A stretch of DNA of 64,000 nucleotides from Elusimicrobiota bacterium (GTDB lineage: Bacteria; Elusimicrobiota; Elusimicrobia; Elusimicrobiales; Elusimicrobiaceae): positions 1 through 64,000 of the forward strand of contig JAQXJI010000006.1 in the NCBI GenBank assembly GCA_029008615.1. Reading direction: 5' to 3'. Both the position numbers and the translations under genes were made by a program. Shown one piece after another: positions 52,091 to 62,676 of the stretch. Position 1 is the first letter of the stretch, and the number at the start of each line of letters is the position of its first letter. The notes under the pieces were generated by a model that was not told the origin of the DNA, made no database searches, and worked only from the letters and a program-made list of their open reading frames with translations.

Positions 52091-53419
52091 TTAGAACTTC
52101 CCGCCAAATACAAAAGATATTTGGTTTGAACCGTCGCTTAGGTTCTGCGTATAGTTAATGCCTACTGGGAAAGGGAATCTCCAAAATTTGTAAGAGAGCG
52201 TCGCCCCGGCTCCGCTTAAAGCTCTGTATTTATCGGAATATACATAAGCCAGTTCGTAAAAGGGCTGAAAAGCCAAAAGGCCGGTATTGTTCCTTGCCAA
52301 ATAATAGGCGAAGGATATTCCCGTCCCCGCGCCGCGTTCGCCGTAAAGAGTTCTGCTGTAACGGCCCTGCCCGCTCATTAAATCTTGTGCGCGTACCTGT
52401 TCCGCAAACGGAGCGGAAAAAGAATCTTCCCCTTTAATGTAAATGTTCAAAATATGTCTGGTTTTAAACTCAATTACACTTCTTGCTTCGGCCGATATTT
52501 TGGAAATATTGAAATCCGCGCCGGTCCAATCACCGCCGTTTTTGTAAGCGGCTTGCAGTGAGTAGCCTATTATCGGTGCCGGCAGATTTTTCAAACTTTG
52601 TTCTTTATCGGTAAGTCCGTAGCCGAACAATGCCCCCATATTCGCGCCGGAGCGTATGTTCCTGCGATAATTCAATCCGAAGCTTACCGTGCTGTAATTG
52701 CCGGATTTCATATCTTTTGAATATCTTATATATTTGTATTCCGGGGAGATAAATCCCGTAAAGTCGCCTTCCTGCCTTGCGTAAAGGAAGTTGAAAGAGT
52801 CGGTTTTTGTGTATATTTTATTTATCGGATTTTTAAAATCTTCTTCGTCGTCGGTCGTGCTGAAAATGCCGTCGTTGTTTATACGGCTTCCGCTGTAAAA
52901 CCTCTGCTCAAAGTTCATATTGATAAAAGCCGCCTGGAAAATATTATCTCCGTCTTTAAGCATTAGGCTTGCCGTACTTCCGTCTTTGCCGCTTCCGCCG
53001 AAGAGCATTAAAGTTTCCCCGCGTTTAAACAAATTTCCCGTCGCCAAAGAGGCTCCCGCCGCGCTCTTTTTGCCGCCGGTGGCGAATATCAACGGGAAGA
53101 TATAATAACCGTCATCGGCTTTTATTGAAATATCTATGCCGTCGTCCTGAAAAGGCCTTAAATCAAAGGAAAGTTTCTTTGCTATTCTTAAATCGTGCAA
53201 TTCGTTTTGAGCGTATTCATAGCGTTCGGAGTTAAAAATTTCTCCTTCTTTTAAGGTAAATCTGCTTTTAAGTATTTCCGGCTTTATCCTGTTTGAAGAA
53301 ACCTTCACCGAGCGTATCGCGCGGCCCTCGTATTTTGTATAATCGTCCGCGGCGTAAGCGCATTGAATAAAAACCGCACACGCCAAAACGGCGGCGGCGC
53401 ACTTAAAATTAAAATTCAT
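52091..53419 (-). CDS. BamA/TamA-type outer-membrane protein with a single POTRA domain
   Basis: The 442-residue protein has a signal peptide (CAAAVLACAVFIQCAYAA). One POTRA-like domain follows (RAIRSVKVSSNRIKPEILKS, with a second-strand region FNSERYEYAQNELHDLRI), and then a 16-strand-type barrel with the C-terminal Phe (QISFVFGGKF). BamA and TamA insert or assemble outer-membrane proteins; this minimal single-POTRA form lacks the five (BamA) or three (TamA) domains. It could instead be a patatin-associated or surface-antigen-type barrel. It is monocistronic, divergent from guaB. Confidence 0.75.
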   Translation of the reverse strand: MNFNFKCAAAVLACAVFIQCAYAADDYTKYEGRAIRSVKVSSNRIKPEILKSRFTLKEGEIFNSERYEYAQNELHDLRIAKKLSFDLRPFQDDGIDISIKADDGYYIFPLIFATGGKKSAAGASLATGNLFKRGETLMLFGGSGKDGSTASLMLKDGDNIFQAAFINMNFEQRFYSGSRINNDGIFSTTDDEEDFKNPINKIYTKTDSFNFLYARQEGDFTGFISPEYKYIRYSKDMKSGNYSTVSFGLNYRRNIRSGANMGALFGYGLTDKEQSLKNLPAPIIGYSLQAAYKNGGDWTGADFNISKISAEARSVIEFKTRHILNIYIKGEDSFSAPFAEQVRAQDLMSGQGRYSRTLYGERGAGTGISFAYYLARNNTGLLAFQPFYELAYVYSDKYRALSGAGATLSYKFWRFPFPVGINYTQNLSDGSNQISFVFGGKF

Positions 53420-53548
53420 TTACTCCCCCCCAGTCCGTTATTTACCTACCGGTAAGTATATTTTATAAAAAATCGTTTCCGGCGTAAAGGCCCAAAGCCG
53501 CTTTCGTCCTCTGGGAGAGGCGTCGGCTTAAATGGTATAATAAAATAA

Positions 53549-55027
<1,479 letters not shown>

Positions 55028-56563
55028 ATGGATAATGAACTTGTTTTGATAGCGGATTTCGGCGGGCAGTATAATCAGCTTATAGCCCGGCGCGTAAGAG
55101 AGCTGCACGTTTATTGCGAGGTTGTTCCTTATTTTAAACTTCTTGAACGCGCAAAGAGTGCAAAGCCGAAAGGCATAATTTTCACGGGCGGGCCTTCAAG
55201 CGTATATGAAAACGGTGCGCCGAGTTTGCCTTCGGAGGTTTTCTCTTTAGGTGTTCCCGTATTAGGTATATGTTACGGGCATCAGCTTACGGCCCATATC
55301 TTAGGCGGGAAAGTTCTCAGCCCCGATTTTAAAGAATACGGCAAAGTGGAACTTAAAACCAAATCCGGCGGCGGGCGTCTTTTTAAAGGGATAAAGCCGG
55401 AAGAGATTTGCTGGATGAGCCACCGCGATTATGTGGAGGTTCTGCCCGAGGGCTTTGAAGTTACGGCTTTTACCCAAAAATGTCCCGTAGCCGCAATGGA
55501 AAACGAAAAACGCAAAATTTACGGTTTGCAATTTCACCCGGAAGTCGAACATACCCCTTTCGGCAGGAAGCTACTAGGGAATTTTCTTTTTGACGTATGC
55601 GGCTGCAAAGGCGATTGGAATATGAAGAACCTCGCCGCGGAACTTATCAAAGATATAAAGGAAAAGGCCTCCGGCAAAAAAGTGCTTTGCGCGCTTTCCG
55701 GCGGGGTGGATTCCTCCGTCGCGGCGGTATTGGCCGGCAAAGCGATAGGGGATAATCTTATCTGTGTTTTCGTCGATCACGGGCTTATGCGCAAGAACGA
55801 AGGCGACGAAATAGAAAAAATGTTCAAGCAGGGTTATCACATAAATATGGTGCGCGTAAACGCGGGCGAAAGATTTTTAAACGCTTTAAAAGGGGTACGC
55901 GACCCGGAAGAAAAACGCAAAATAATCGGGCGGGAATTTATAGCCGTATTTGACGAGGAAGCCAAAAAACTGGGCCATATTGATTTTCTGCTTCAGGGTA
56001 CGATATATCCCGACGTTATAGAATCCGGCTCCGGCGAAGCTTCCGTAATCAAGAGCCACCATAACGTAGGCGGTCTTCCCAAGGATATGAAGCTCGCTCT
56101 TTTGGAACCGCTAAGGCTTTTGTTCAAGGACGAAGTCCGCGCTTTGGGTTTGGAAATCGGCCTGCCCAAGAAAATGGTTTGGCGTCAGCCTTTCCCCGGG
56201 CCGGGCTTGGCGGTGCGCTGCTTAGGCGAAGTGCGGGAGGAAAAACTTAAAATAATCCGCGAAGCCGACGCAATTTTGCGCGAGGAAATCTCCGCGCGCG
56301 GCCTTGACGGCGAAATCTGGCAGTATTTCGCTTTTCTGCCAAATATAAAAAGCGTGGGCGTTATGGGTGACGAGCGGACATATTTCCACACCGTCGGTAT
56401 AAGGGCGGTAACCTCCACCGACGCTATGACTTGCGACTGGGCCAAAATTCCTTATGACGTTTTGGAAAAGGTTTCCTCCAGAATAGTCAGCGAAGTGGAG
56501 GGCGTAAACAGGGTTATATACGATATAACCTCAAAACCGCCTGCCACGATAGAGTGGGAATAA
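55028..56563 (+). CDS. guaA: GMP synthase (glutamine-hydrolysing)
   Basis: Aminates XMP to GMP. The 511-residue protein has an N-terminal class I amidotransferase domain ([16 protein letters not shown] with the catalytic Cys near residue 83, and FHPEVEHT). The ATP-pyrophosphatase domain starts [14 protein letters not shown], and the C-terminal dimerisation domain has [12 protein letters not shown]. It starts immediately after the guaB stop. The terminator 20 bp later closes the operon. Confidence 0.97.
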   Translation: MDNELVLIADFGGQYNQLIARRVRELHVYCEVVPYFKLLERAKSAKPKGIIFTGGPSSVYENGAPSLPSEVFSLGVPVLGICYGHQLTAHILGGKVLSPDFKEYGKVELKTKSGGGRLFKGIKPEEICWMSHRDYVEVLPEGFEVTAFTQKCPVAAMENEKRKIYGLQFHPEVEHTPFGRKLLGNFLFDVCGCKGDWNMKNLAAELIKDIKEKASGKKVLCALSGGVDSSVAAVLAGKAIGDNLICVFVDHGLMRKNEGDEIEKMFKQGYHINMVRVNAGERFLNALKGVRDPEEKRKIIGREFIAVFDEEAKKLGHIDFLLQGTIYPDVIESGSGEASVIKSHHNVGGLPKDMKLALLEPLRLLFKDEVRALGLEIGLPKKMVWRQPFPGPGLAVRCLGEVREEKLKIIREADAILREEISARGLDGEIWQYFAFLPNIKSVGVMGDERTYFHTVGIRAVTSTDAMTCDWAKIPYDVLEKVSSRIVSEVEGVNRVIYDITSKPPATIEWE

Positions 56564-56582
56564 AGCCGGTCCCGACGGTTTT

Positions 56583-56613
56583 AAACGCGCGGTTTTACGC
56601 CGCGCGTTTTTTA
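56583..56613 (+). terminator. Terminator after guaBA
   Basis: Stem AAACGCGCGG/CCGCGCGTTT (56583-56592 with 56600-56609) running into TTTTTT. Confidence 0.88.
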
Positions 56614-56715
56614 TTCGGATTGACTGAGCGGACGTTTTTTGTTATAGTTTTGGTGTTGAGTTCGTAAGTAAGTTCCATAAAAGAATAATGGCTACTTTTG
56701 GCGGTTATTATTCTT

Positions 56716-57300
56716 ATGAAGACTTATTGTATAGAAGATTTAAAACCTTTCTTTATCGGCAGAGGGACCGAACGTATGTGCTTCCGTTCCCCTTCCGATC
56801 CTCATTCTATTGTAAAAATAAGTCCTTTGGAACACGCTAAGCAAACTTTGAGGGAAATAGATTATTTCCGTTTTCTGCAAAAACAGAATGTTCCTTTTAA
56901 GCATATTCCGGAATTTAAGGGCGAAGTTTATGTAAAAGGTTATGTCGGTTTTGAGCAAGCTGCCGTTTTAGACGGCAACAATTCCGTTTCAAAGCCGCTT
57001 TTGTCCTATTTGAATATGTACGGCAAGCCCGGCCGAAAGGAAAAAACAATACTTGTAAAGCTTTTGACGGAACTTTATCAGTATATGTACAAATACAATA
57101 TCACGCCCTGCGATTTGAACTTAAACAATATTTTGCTTAACGTTTCAAACGGTTCTTACAAATTGGTTTTGGTGGACGGCGTGGGCAGCCCTTTCCTTAT
57201 CCCGATAGGCCAATATTTAAAGCCTCTCGGCAGGAAAAGACTGCAACGCAAATTTCGCCAGTTCGCCCAACGCGATATTCTGCCTATTTTATCCAGATAA
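56716..57300 (+). CDS. YrbL-family protein (kinase-like fold)
   Basis: The 194-residue protein has GRGTERMCFRSPSDPHSIVKI at its start, the YrbL signature with a lysine. The C-terminal part has a kinase-like catalytic loop CDLNLNNILLN followed by VLVDGVG, where Asp-x-x-x-Asn and Asp-Gly replace the usual kinase motifs. The family is known from PhoP-regulated YrbL of enterobacteria and may phosphorylate sugars or lipid A-linked residues, but the reaction is not established. The ATG at 56716 is preferred to a TTG at 56698. Confidence 0.8.
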   Translation: MKTYCIEDLKPFFIGRGTERMCFRSPSDPHSIVKISPLEHAKQTLREIDYFRFLQKQNVPFKHIPEFKGEVYVKGYVGFEQAAVLDGNNSVSKPLLSYLNMYGKPGRKEKTILVKLLTELYQYMYKYNITPCDLNLNNILLNVSNGSYKLVLVDGVGSPFLIPIGQYLKPLGRKRLQRKFRQFAQRDILPILSR

Positions 57301-57376
57301 ATAATTCCGTTTACAGGACGCTTGGGGTGTTTAAGCCCGCGGCGCGGTATGCTATAATAAAATAACGGAGGGAATT

Positions 57377-57667
57377 ATGCCTTTACATACCGATTGCAAA
57401 AATAACACCGCAAAAACAATTCGCCTTTTAAAAACGGCCCGCGGGCAGATAGAAGGCATCATAAAAATGATTGAAGAGGAAAGAGACTGTATAGACATAA
57501 GTTCCCAAATATTGGCGACGCAATCCATATTGAAAAAGGTAAATGTGGATATCCTTTCCAATCATCTTTCGGGTTGTATTAAAGATTCCATTGAGCACGA
57601 CAGCGAAACCGTCAAAAGGGAAAAACTTGAAGAAGTCGTTACCCTATTAAATAAAATGCTTAAATAG
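57377..57667 (+). CDS. CsoR/RcnR-family metal-sensing repressor
   Basis: The 96-residue all-helical protein has the DUF156 pattern: TIRLLKTARGQIEGIIKMIEEERDCIDISSQILA, with Cys near 41. NHLSGCIKDSI follows with His and Cys near 66 and 70. That Cys-His-Cys set is the Cu(I) site of CsoR, while RcnR-type sensors use an added N-terminal His, and this protein also has one (His5). It is convergent with a DmeF-like exporter (8-bp overlap of the 3' ends). A CsoR-type palindrome lies in the exporter promoter. It probably represses that exporter until metal binds; Co, Ni or Cu are possible. Confidence 0.88.
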   Translation: MPLHTDCKNNTAKTIRLLKTARGQIEGIIKMIEEERDCIDISSQILATQSILKKVNVDILSNHLSGCIKDSIEHDSETVKREKLEEVVTLLNKMLK

Positions 57668-58514
57668 TTTTTTCCGCATTTATAAAAACAAAATCACCGA
57701 GTTCGCCGATAAGCCGTTTGGCTTCTTCCGCACTTTTCCCGCCGTAATATTTTAACGCAGCCGCATAATGTCCTTCGCCCGTGTCCCAAATGTGCAAATA
57801 CTCAGGTTCGATTCCGCTTTCTTTTAGTTTTTTAATGGCGGCGTTTTTCAGCGGTTCGGCTTCCCAGTCCGTTAATATTTTTGACGTCGATTTTATAAGC
57901 CCGAAAGCCCAAACGCATATCATAATTCCGCCAAGCAGCCCGACTATGCAGTCAAGGAAATTAAGCCCCGCGTATTTGCCCAGCAGCAGAGCGGCTATGG
58001 CCATTACGGAAGTTAAAGCGTCCGCCAAAATATGCAGATAGGCCGATTTGAAATTATAATCTTCGTGTTTATGCTCGGCGCAGGTGGCGGAATGATTGTG
58101 TTTGTGTACGTGGTTGTGTTCGCCCATTATAAATATACAGACGCTGTTTACCGCCAAGCCTATTATCGCTACGGTTATGGCTTCGTTAAAGTTTATTTGC
58201 AGGGGATTAAAGAATCTTTCCGCCGATTCATAAAGTATCCATAAGCCGGAAAGGCCTAAAAGTATCGCGCTGGCAAAGCCGGCCAAAGGGCTGAATTTTC
58301 CGCTTCCGAAGGCCAGCTTTTGAGATGAAGAATACTTGCGTATCATTATATAAGCAAAGAAAGTTATCGACAGCGCAAATGCGTGCGTGCCCATATGCCA
58401 ACCGTCGGCGAGCAAAGCCATCGAATTGCTTAAATAGCCAAAGCTTATTTCCGCCGCCATAGTGATTAAAGTTAAAATTATCACAAGTAAAGTTTTCTTT
58501 TCCTTATTTTTCAT
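57660..58514 (-). CDS. Cation diffusion facilitator, DmeF-like divalent metal exporter
   Basis: The 284-residue protein has six hydrophobic segments and LLADGWHMGTHAFALSITFFAY, whose histidines are typical of the Co/Ni-exporting DmeF branch. A cytoplasmic His-rich loop of about eight histidines lies in the middle (GEHNHVHKHNHSATCAEHKH), and a second metal site HILADALTSVMAI follows. The C-terminal domain is cytoplasmic. Expression is probably controlled by the neighbouring CsoR/RcnR-family repressor through the operator at its promoter. Confidence 0.88.
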   Translation of the reverse strand: MKNKEKKTLLVIILTLITMAAEISFGYLSNSMALLADGWHMGTHAFALSITFFAYIMIRKYSSSQKLAFGSGKFSPLAGFASAILLGLSGLWILYESAERFFNPLQINFNEAITVAIIGLAVNSVCIFIMGEHNHVHKHNHSATCAEHKHEDYNFKSAYLHILADALTSVMAIAALLLGKYAGLNFLDCIVGLLGGIMICVWAFGLIKSTSKILTDWEAEPLKNAAIKKLKESGIEPEYLHIWDTGEGHYAAALKYYGGKSAEEAKRLIGELGDFVFINAEKTI

Positions 58515-58557
58515 AAGACCTCTTGTCGAACAGATTTTTCCCCTTGCGTTATTATAA

Positions 58558-58609
58558 ATACCCCCCTGGGGTATAGTATAAGTATAATCTTTAAATAAAA
58601 GTTTGTCAA
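58558..58609 (-). promoter_or_regulatory. Promoter and CsoR/RcnR-type operator of the DmeF-like gene
   Basis: On the minus strand TTGACA (58604-58609), a 17-bp spacer and TATACT (58581-58586) form a near-consensus promoter. Six bases after the -10, ATACCCCCCTGGGGTAT (58558-58574), a 7-3-7 perfect palindrome with a G/C tract, covers the start site. This is the operator type known for CsoR/RcnR-family repressors. The initiation site is 44-60 bp from the ATG of the exporter. Confidence 0.85.
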
Positions 58610-58633
58610 ATATTTTATTTGGTAAAATTTAAT

Positions 58634-59143
58634 ATGTTTATCAGAAAAACCGAACTTAAAGATTTGCCTCTTATTGAAAACGTATACGCCCGCGCGAGGA
58701 AATTTATGAAGTTAAGCGGCAACCCAGGACAATGGGGGGATAAATATCCTCAGAGGGAAAAACTCCTGCGAGATATTGAACTCGGCCAAGCATATATTTG
58801 TTTTGAGGACGATAGCATTTTGGCGGTTTTCAGTTTCTGTCCCGGCCCCGATAAAACTTACGCGCATATAGAAAACGGCTCTTGGCTTAACGATAAGCCT
58901 TACTTTGTAGTGCACAGGCTGGCCTCATCAGGGTTGCGTCGAGGTGCAGGTGCCTTCTGCCTTGATTGGTGTTTTAGACAATTTGGAAATATCCGCATAG
59001 ATACCCACCCCGATAATAAACCTATGCTTAACCTGATATCCAAAAAAAGTTTTGTTTACTGCGGAATTATTTATACCGATGACGGTACGCCCAGAAAGGC
59101 TTTCCAGAAAGATATAGAAGAGAAAAAAAGTTATCGCAAATAA
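58634..59143 (+). CDS. GNAT-family N-acetyltransferase
   Basis: The 169-residue protein has the GNAT core: FIRKTELKDLPLIENVYARA at the start, then VVHRLASSGLRRGAGAFCLDWCF, a Q/R-x-x-G-x-G/A acetyl-CoA loop. IRIDTHPDNKPMLNLISKKSFVYCG follows at the C-terminus. The substrate is unknown. It is transcribed away from the DmeF-like gene, and its start is 25 bp from that promoter. The ATG at 58634 lies 15 bp inside a longer frame that begins with TTG. Confidence 0.83.
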   Translation: MFIRKTELKDLPLIENVYARARKFMKLSGNPGQWGDKYPQREKLLRDIELGQAYICFEDDSILAVFSFCPGPDKTYAHIENGSWLNDKPYFVVHRLASSGLRRGAGAFCLDWCFRQFGNIRIDTHPDNKPMLNLISKKSFVYCGIIYTDDGTPRKAFQKDIEEKKSYRK

Positions 59144-59146
59144 AAA

Positions 59147-59177
59147 ATCCCCGGGATAGCCCGGGGATTTAAATTTT
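59147..59177. terminator. Terminator between the GNAT and lipoprotein genes
   Basis: Stem ATCCCCGGG/CCCGGGGAT (59147-59155 with 59160-59168); T- and A-rich flanks allow use on both strands. Confidence 0.8.
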
Positions 59178-59184
59178 TACGAAA

Positions 59185-59793
59185 CTATTTTATTTCTATA
59201 CTTTTTATCGCTTCATCGGTTATGGCTGCAAGGTTGCGGTTCATAGTTTCTGCGGCGTCATAAATGGCGTTTTTCTGTTCTTGGGAAATACCCTCTTGCA
59301 CCTGCGGGTTTGCATAGAAGCTTTGTATCACGATATCCCAGGATTGATTTTCGTCTTTGCAGGAAAGTGTCGTTATTTTCTTTTCCGTTTCCAAATCCAC
59401 GAAAGAGCTTTTTCTGCATTTTTTCCCGCTTATGGAAATTTCTTCTATGTTATCGTAAATCACGCCTTCAAAACCGAAAGGCTCTTGGTTTGCCGAATCT
59501 TCCGCATCAGCCTTTGTATAAGCGTAGGAAAATACCACCGGCGGATAACTTTCAAAATTGTCGTACATAAAAGTTTTAAGTCCCGTAGCCGAAGGGTTTT
59601 GCTCTTTGTAAATTTTCATAATTTCTTCCGGGTTTATTTCAACTTCGCGCAGAACGCCGAAATCTTTTTCCGGCAGAGTAACGGAAAGCCCGCCTTTAAG
59701 GGAATAATTTTCGTTCAAAGGTTCATTTTTTGAACAAGCCTGAAAGGAAAGCGCCATAATTGCGGCGAACATCAAGAGAGTTATATTTTTCAT
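59185..59793 (-). CDS. Hypothetical lipoprotein
   Basis: The 202-residue protein has a lipoprotein signal (ITLLMFAAIMALSFQAC) with the lipobox FQAC, Cys near residue 19. The mature part has an acidic, mixed sequence with a disulfide-capable pair of cysteines (KKCRKSSF and TLSCKDE) and no recognised domain. The start at 59793 is chosen because it begins the signal peptide; a longer frame runs to 59835. It is monocistronic. Confidence 0.7.
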   Translation of the reverse strand: MKNITLLMFAAIMALSFQACSKNEPLNENYSLKGGLSVTLPEKDFGVLREVEINPEEIMKIYKEQNPSATGLKTFMYDNFESYPPVVFSYAYTKADAEDSANQEPFGFEGVIYDNIEEISISGKKCRKSSFVDLETEKKITTLSCKDENQSWDIVIQSFYANPQVQEGISQEQKNAIYDAAETMNRNLAAITDEAIKSIEIK

Positions 59794-59927
59794 AATAATA
59801 TCCTTTTTATATTGCATCAACTTCTTATAAAACAATTCTAGTTTATTTTTTTAATATAGTCTTGTAATTTATCTGTTTTTTTAAATAAGCATTAAAGACA
59901 CAATTAAATTTTTATTGTTAAAATAAA

Positions 59928-59950
59928 AAACCCCGCATTAAGCGGGGTTT
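59928..59950 (-). terminator. Terminator after tRNA-Asp
   Basis: On the minus strand the stem AAACCCCGC/GCGGGGTTT is followed by a T-run, 3 bp after the encoded CCA. Confidence 0.85.
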
Positions 59951-59953
59951 AAA

Positions 59954-60031
59954 TGGCGGAGTCAACGGGATTCGAACCCGCGGTCTCTGCCTTGACAGGG
60001 CAGCGTGTTAACCAGGCTACACCATGACTCC
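59954..60031 (-). tRNA. tRNA-Asp (GTC anticodon), CCA encoded
   Basis: The minus-strand cloverleaf has acceptor GGAGTCA/TGACTCC and anticodon arm CTGCC-CTGTCAA-GGCAG (GTC, aspartate). The T-loop is GGGTTCGAATCCC, the discriminator is G, and CCA is encoded at 59954-59956. It is immediately followed by a terminator. Confidence 0.95.
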
Positions 60032-60113
60032 AAGTTACTTCTCTTAGATATATTCTATATTTTTGCGCCGGACTAGTCAAGATAAACTTGTTTGCTGTTT
60101 AACGCGCCGGATT

Positions 60114-61025
60114 TTAAACCGTTTTACCGTGGAAATCGCCCCATAAAATCTGTTCGGTCTGCAATTTTACGGAAGTTTTTTTGTAGACTTCTTCCTGTAC
60201 TTTCCGTATAAGATTGTAAACGTCCGCGGCGCTCGCGCCGTTGTAATTTATAATAAATCCGGCGTGCTTTTCGGAAACTTTAGCCCCGCCGACGCTTAGC
60301 CCTCTCAGTCCGCATAAGTCGATTAATCGGCTTGCGTAATCGTTTTCCGGCCTTTTGAAAACGCTCCCCGCCGAGGGATATTCCAACGGCTGTTTTTCGG
60401 CACGGCGTTTTAAAATTGAAATACGGGTTTGTTTAAGTTCTTCGGGATTTTGCTTTTTAAGCAGCCAAGTCGCGCTTAAAATTATGCAATTTTCTATATT
60501 TTTTACTTTACGGTAACCGTATTCAACGTCGTTCTTGCAAAATTGTTTTATTTCTCCGACTGGGTTTATCACTTTAAAACATTTTAAATTGTCAAAAGTT
60601 TCTTGGCCGAAAGCCCCCGCGTTCATATAAACTGCGCCGCCGCAGCTGCCCGGTATGCCGCTTAAACATTCAATGCCGCCAAGGCCTTTTTCCGCGGAAT
60701 AAGCCGCGGCCTTATCAAGGGGCGTACCAGCCAAAGCCGTAAGTTCTTCGCCTTGTATGGATATGCCGGAGTAATTTTTTAAGCAGCAGGTAACACCCGG
60801 CAAGCCCAAGTCGCTTACCAGAATATTTGAGCCAAGCCCTATCATTCTGAAAGGTATATTTTCCTGCTCGCAGAAATTTTTAAGCTTAAGGATTTGCTCT
60901 TCATTTTCCGGCAGAGCCAAAACTTCGGCCTCACCGCCTGTTTTGTAGGTGGTGTAATCTTTCATAGGGGCGTTAAAAATGAGCGGACTTCCGCTTTTTT
61001 CGCCTAAAGTGTCTTTCCAATTCAT
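60114..61025 (-). CDS. murB: UDP-N-acetylenolpyruvoylglucosamine reductase
   Basis: FAD-dependent NADPH reductase that makes UDP-N-acetylmuramate for peptidoglycan. The 303-residue protein has the FAD-binding N-terminus (DYTTYKTGGEAEVLALPENEE, then IPFRMIGLGSNILVSD), GIECLSGIPGSCGGAVYMNAGAFGQE, and the catalytic serine motif YPSAGSVFKRPE near residue 216. Length and the type I/II features fit a standard MurB. The gene is divergent from the downstream phosphoglucomutase with about 36 bp between starts. Confidence 0.95.
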   Translation of the reverse strand: MNWKDTLGEKSGSPLIFNAPMKDYTTYKTGGEAEVLALPENEEQILKLKNFCEQENIPFRMIGLGSNILVSDLGLPGVTCCLKNYSGISIQGEELTALAGTPLDKAAAYSAEKGLGGIECLSGIPGSCGGAVYMNAGAFGQETFDNLKCFKVINPVGEIKQFCKNDVEYGYRKVKNIENCIILSATWLLKKQNPEELKQTRISILKRRAEKQPLEYPSAGSVFKRPENDYASRLIDLCGLRGLSVGGAKVSEKHAGFIINYNGASAADVYNLIRKVQEEVYKKTSVKLQTEQILWGDFHGKTV

Positions 61026-61061
61026 TTAATATATTATATAAAAAGATAATGGAGGATATTT

Positions 61062-62609
61062 ATGACAAATATAAACGCGGGGAAGCTTCCTGTAAAAACG
61101 ATAGATTTAAAAATGTTGGAAACGGAATTTTATAATCCGTCAAAATCGCCGGTAAGGGTAAAATTCGGCACTTCCGGGCACAGGGGTGTGCTCGGCGCGG
61201 GATTCTGCGCTTTGCACGCAAAGGCCATCGCCCAAGCCGTCGCCAAAATGCACATCGAAGAAAATATTAAGGGAAAAATACTTGTCGGCGGGGATACCAG
61301 GCTTATGTCAAAGGTTACGGCCGAACTCTGCGCCTGCGTTTTGGCGGGTAACGGTTTGGAAGTTCTGCTTCCCAAAATACCGGTTCCCACGTCGGTGTTT
61401 TCCTATGAAATTTTGTCAAAACGGGCCTGCGCTTCTTTAAACGGAACCGCAAGTCATAACCCTCCGCAGGATATGGGCCTTAAATATAATCCTTCCACCG
61501 GGGGCCCGGCCGATTCCGGGATAACTTCCAAAATAGAAAAATACGCCAATTACTTTATGGAAAACCCCGGGGAAATAAAATTCGTTTCACTTGAAGACGC
61601 AAAAAAACAGGGGTTGGTTTCCGAACCTGACGTGATAGAAAGTTACATTAAAGCTTTGGGGGATAAAATTGACTTTGCTTTAATCAAAAAATCCGGCTTA
61701 AAGGCGGCTTTACATCCTATGGGCGGTACGAGCCTGCCTTTTTTGCAGGCGATAAAAGCCAAATACAAATTGGATAATGTGGAAATCGTCAGCACGCTTC
61801 AAAACCCTTCTTTTAATTTTATTCCGCTTGACCACGACGGTAAAACGCGTATGGATCCGTCGTCAAAATATCCTATGTCGCCGCTGATAGATTTGGTAAT
61901 GAGCGGCAAATATGATTTTGCCGGTGCGTGTGATCCTGACGCCGACCGCTTCGGTGCGGCCACTTCCAAGGGCGGGCTTTTGGCCCCAAATCACGCGCTT
62001 TGCGTTATGCTTAATTATCTGGCGGGTAAAAATAAGTCTAAGGCGCAAACGGCGGGACGCACGATAGGTACCACGCATTTAATTGACAGAATTGCGGCCG
62101 CACGCGGTTTAAGCGTAGCGGAAGTCAACGTCGGTTTTAAATATTTTGTTGAAGGTTTGCTTTCTGGGCGGCTTTTAATGGCGGGGGAAGAAAGCGCGGG
62201 AATGTCCGTAACTAATTGGGTTACCGAAAAGGACGGTATGCTTGCGGTATTTTTACTGCTTGAGATTATGAGCGCCACCGGGCAGGATATAGCCGGCCTT
62301 TACAAACAGCTTACCGAACTATACGGTAATCCCGTATATACGCGCGTTGATATGCCCGTTACTGAAGAAGTTAAAGCCAAGCTTAAGGGTTTTACGGAAG
62401 AAAGCCTTTCCTATCTTAAAGAAGTCGCGGGGGAGAAAGTTCTTAAAATCCGCACGGGCGACGGCGTAAAGGTTTATTTGGAAGAGAGTTGGTTCCTTGT
62501 AAGGCCTTCGGGTACGGAAGCGATAGTAAAATTTTATGCCGAAACTTTTAAAGGAGAGGAGCATTTATCCAAAATCTTGGAAGAAGGTAAAAAGGTTTTC
62601 GGTATTTAA
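61062..62609 (+). CDS. pgm: Phosphoglucomutase (alpha-D-glucose type)
   Basis: Interconverts glucose-1-phosphate and glucose-6-phosphate. The 515-residue protein has the phosphoserine loop GTASHNPPQDMGLKYNPSTG with the PGGPAD-type extension that marks the E. coli Pgm branch. Metal binding is FAGACDPDADRF, sugar binding MAGEESAGMS, and phosphate binding VRPSGTEAIVKF. Slightly shorter than E. coli Pgm (546). A phosphomannomutase side activity is possible. A terminator follows. Confidence 0.92.
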   Translation: MTNINAGKLPVKTIDLKMLETEFYNPSKSPVRVKFGTSGHRGVLGAGFCALHAKAIAQAVAKMHIEENIKGKILVGGDTRLMSKVTAELCACVLAGNGLEVLLPKIPVPTSVFSYEILSKRACASLNGTASHNPPQDMGLKYNPSTGGPADSGITSKIEKYANYFMENPGEIKFVSLEDAKKQGLVSEPDVIESYIKALGDKIDFALIKKSGLKAALHPMGGTSLPFLQAIKAKYKLDNVEIVSTLQNPSFNFIPLDHDGKTRMDPSSKYPMSPLIDLVMSGKYDFAGACDPDADRFGAATSKGGLLAPNHALCVMLNYLAGKNKSKAQTAGRTIGTTHLIDRIAAARGLSVAEVNVGFKYFVEGLLSGRLLMAGEESAGMSVTNWVTEKDGMLAVFLLLEIMSATGQDIAGLYKQLTELYGNPVYTRVDMPVTEEVKAKLKGFTEESLSYLKEVAGEKVLKIRTGDGVKVYLEESWFLVRPSGTEAIVKFYAETFKGEEHLSKILEEGKKVFGI

Positions 62610-62632
62610 AGTTTTAATAAATCGGCAAATAA

Positions 62633-62668
62633 AAGGCCCGGCTTAAAACCGGGCCTTTCGTTTTGTGA
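62633..62668. terminator. Terminator between pgm and the downstream hypothetical gene
   Basis: Stem AAAGGCCCGG/CCGGGCCTTT (62633-62642 with 62650-62659) between convergent genes. Confidence 0.82.
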
Positions 62669-62676
62669 TATTTGTT

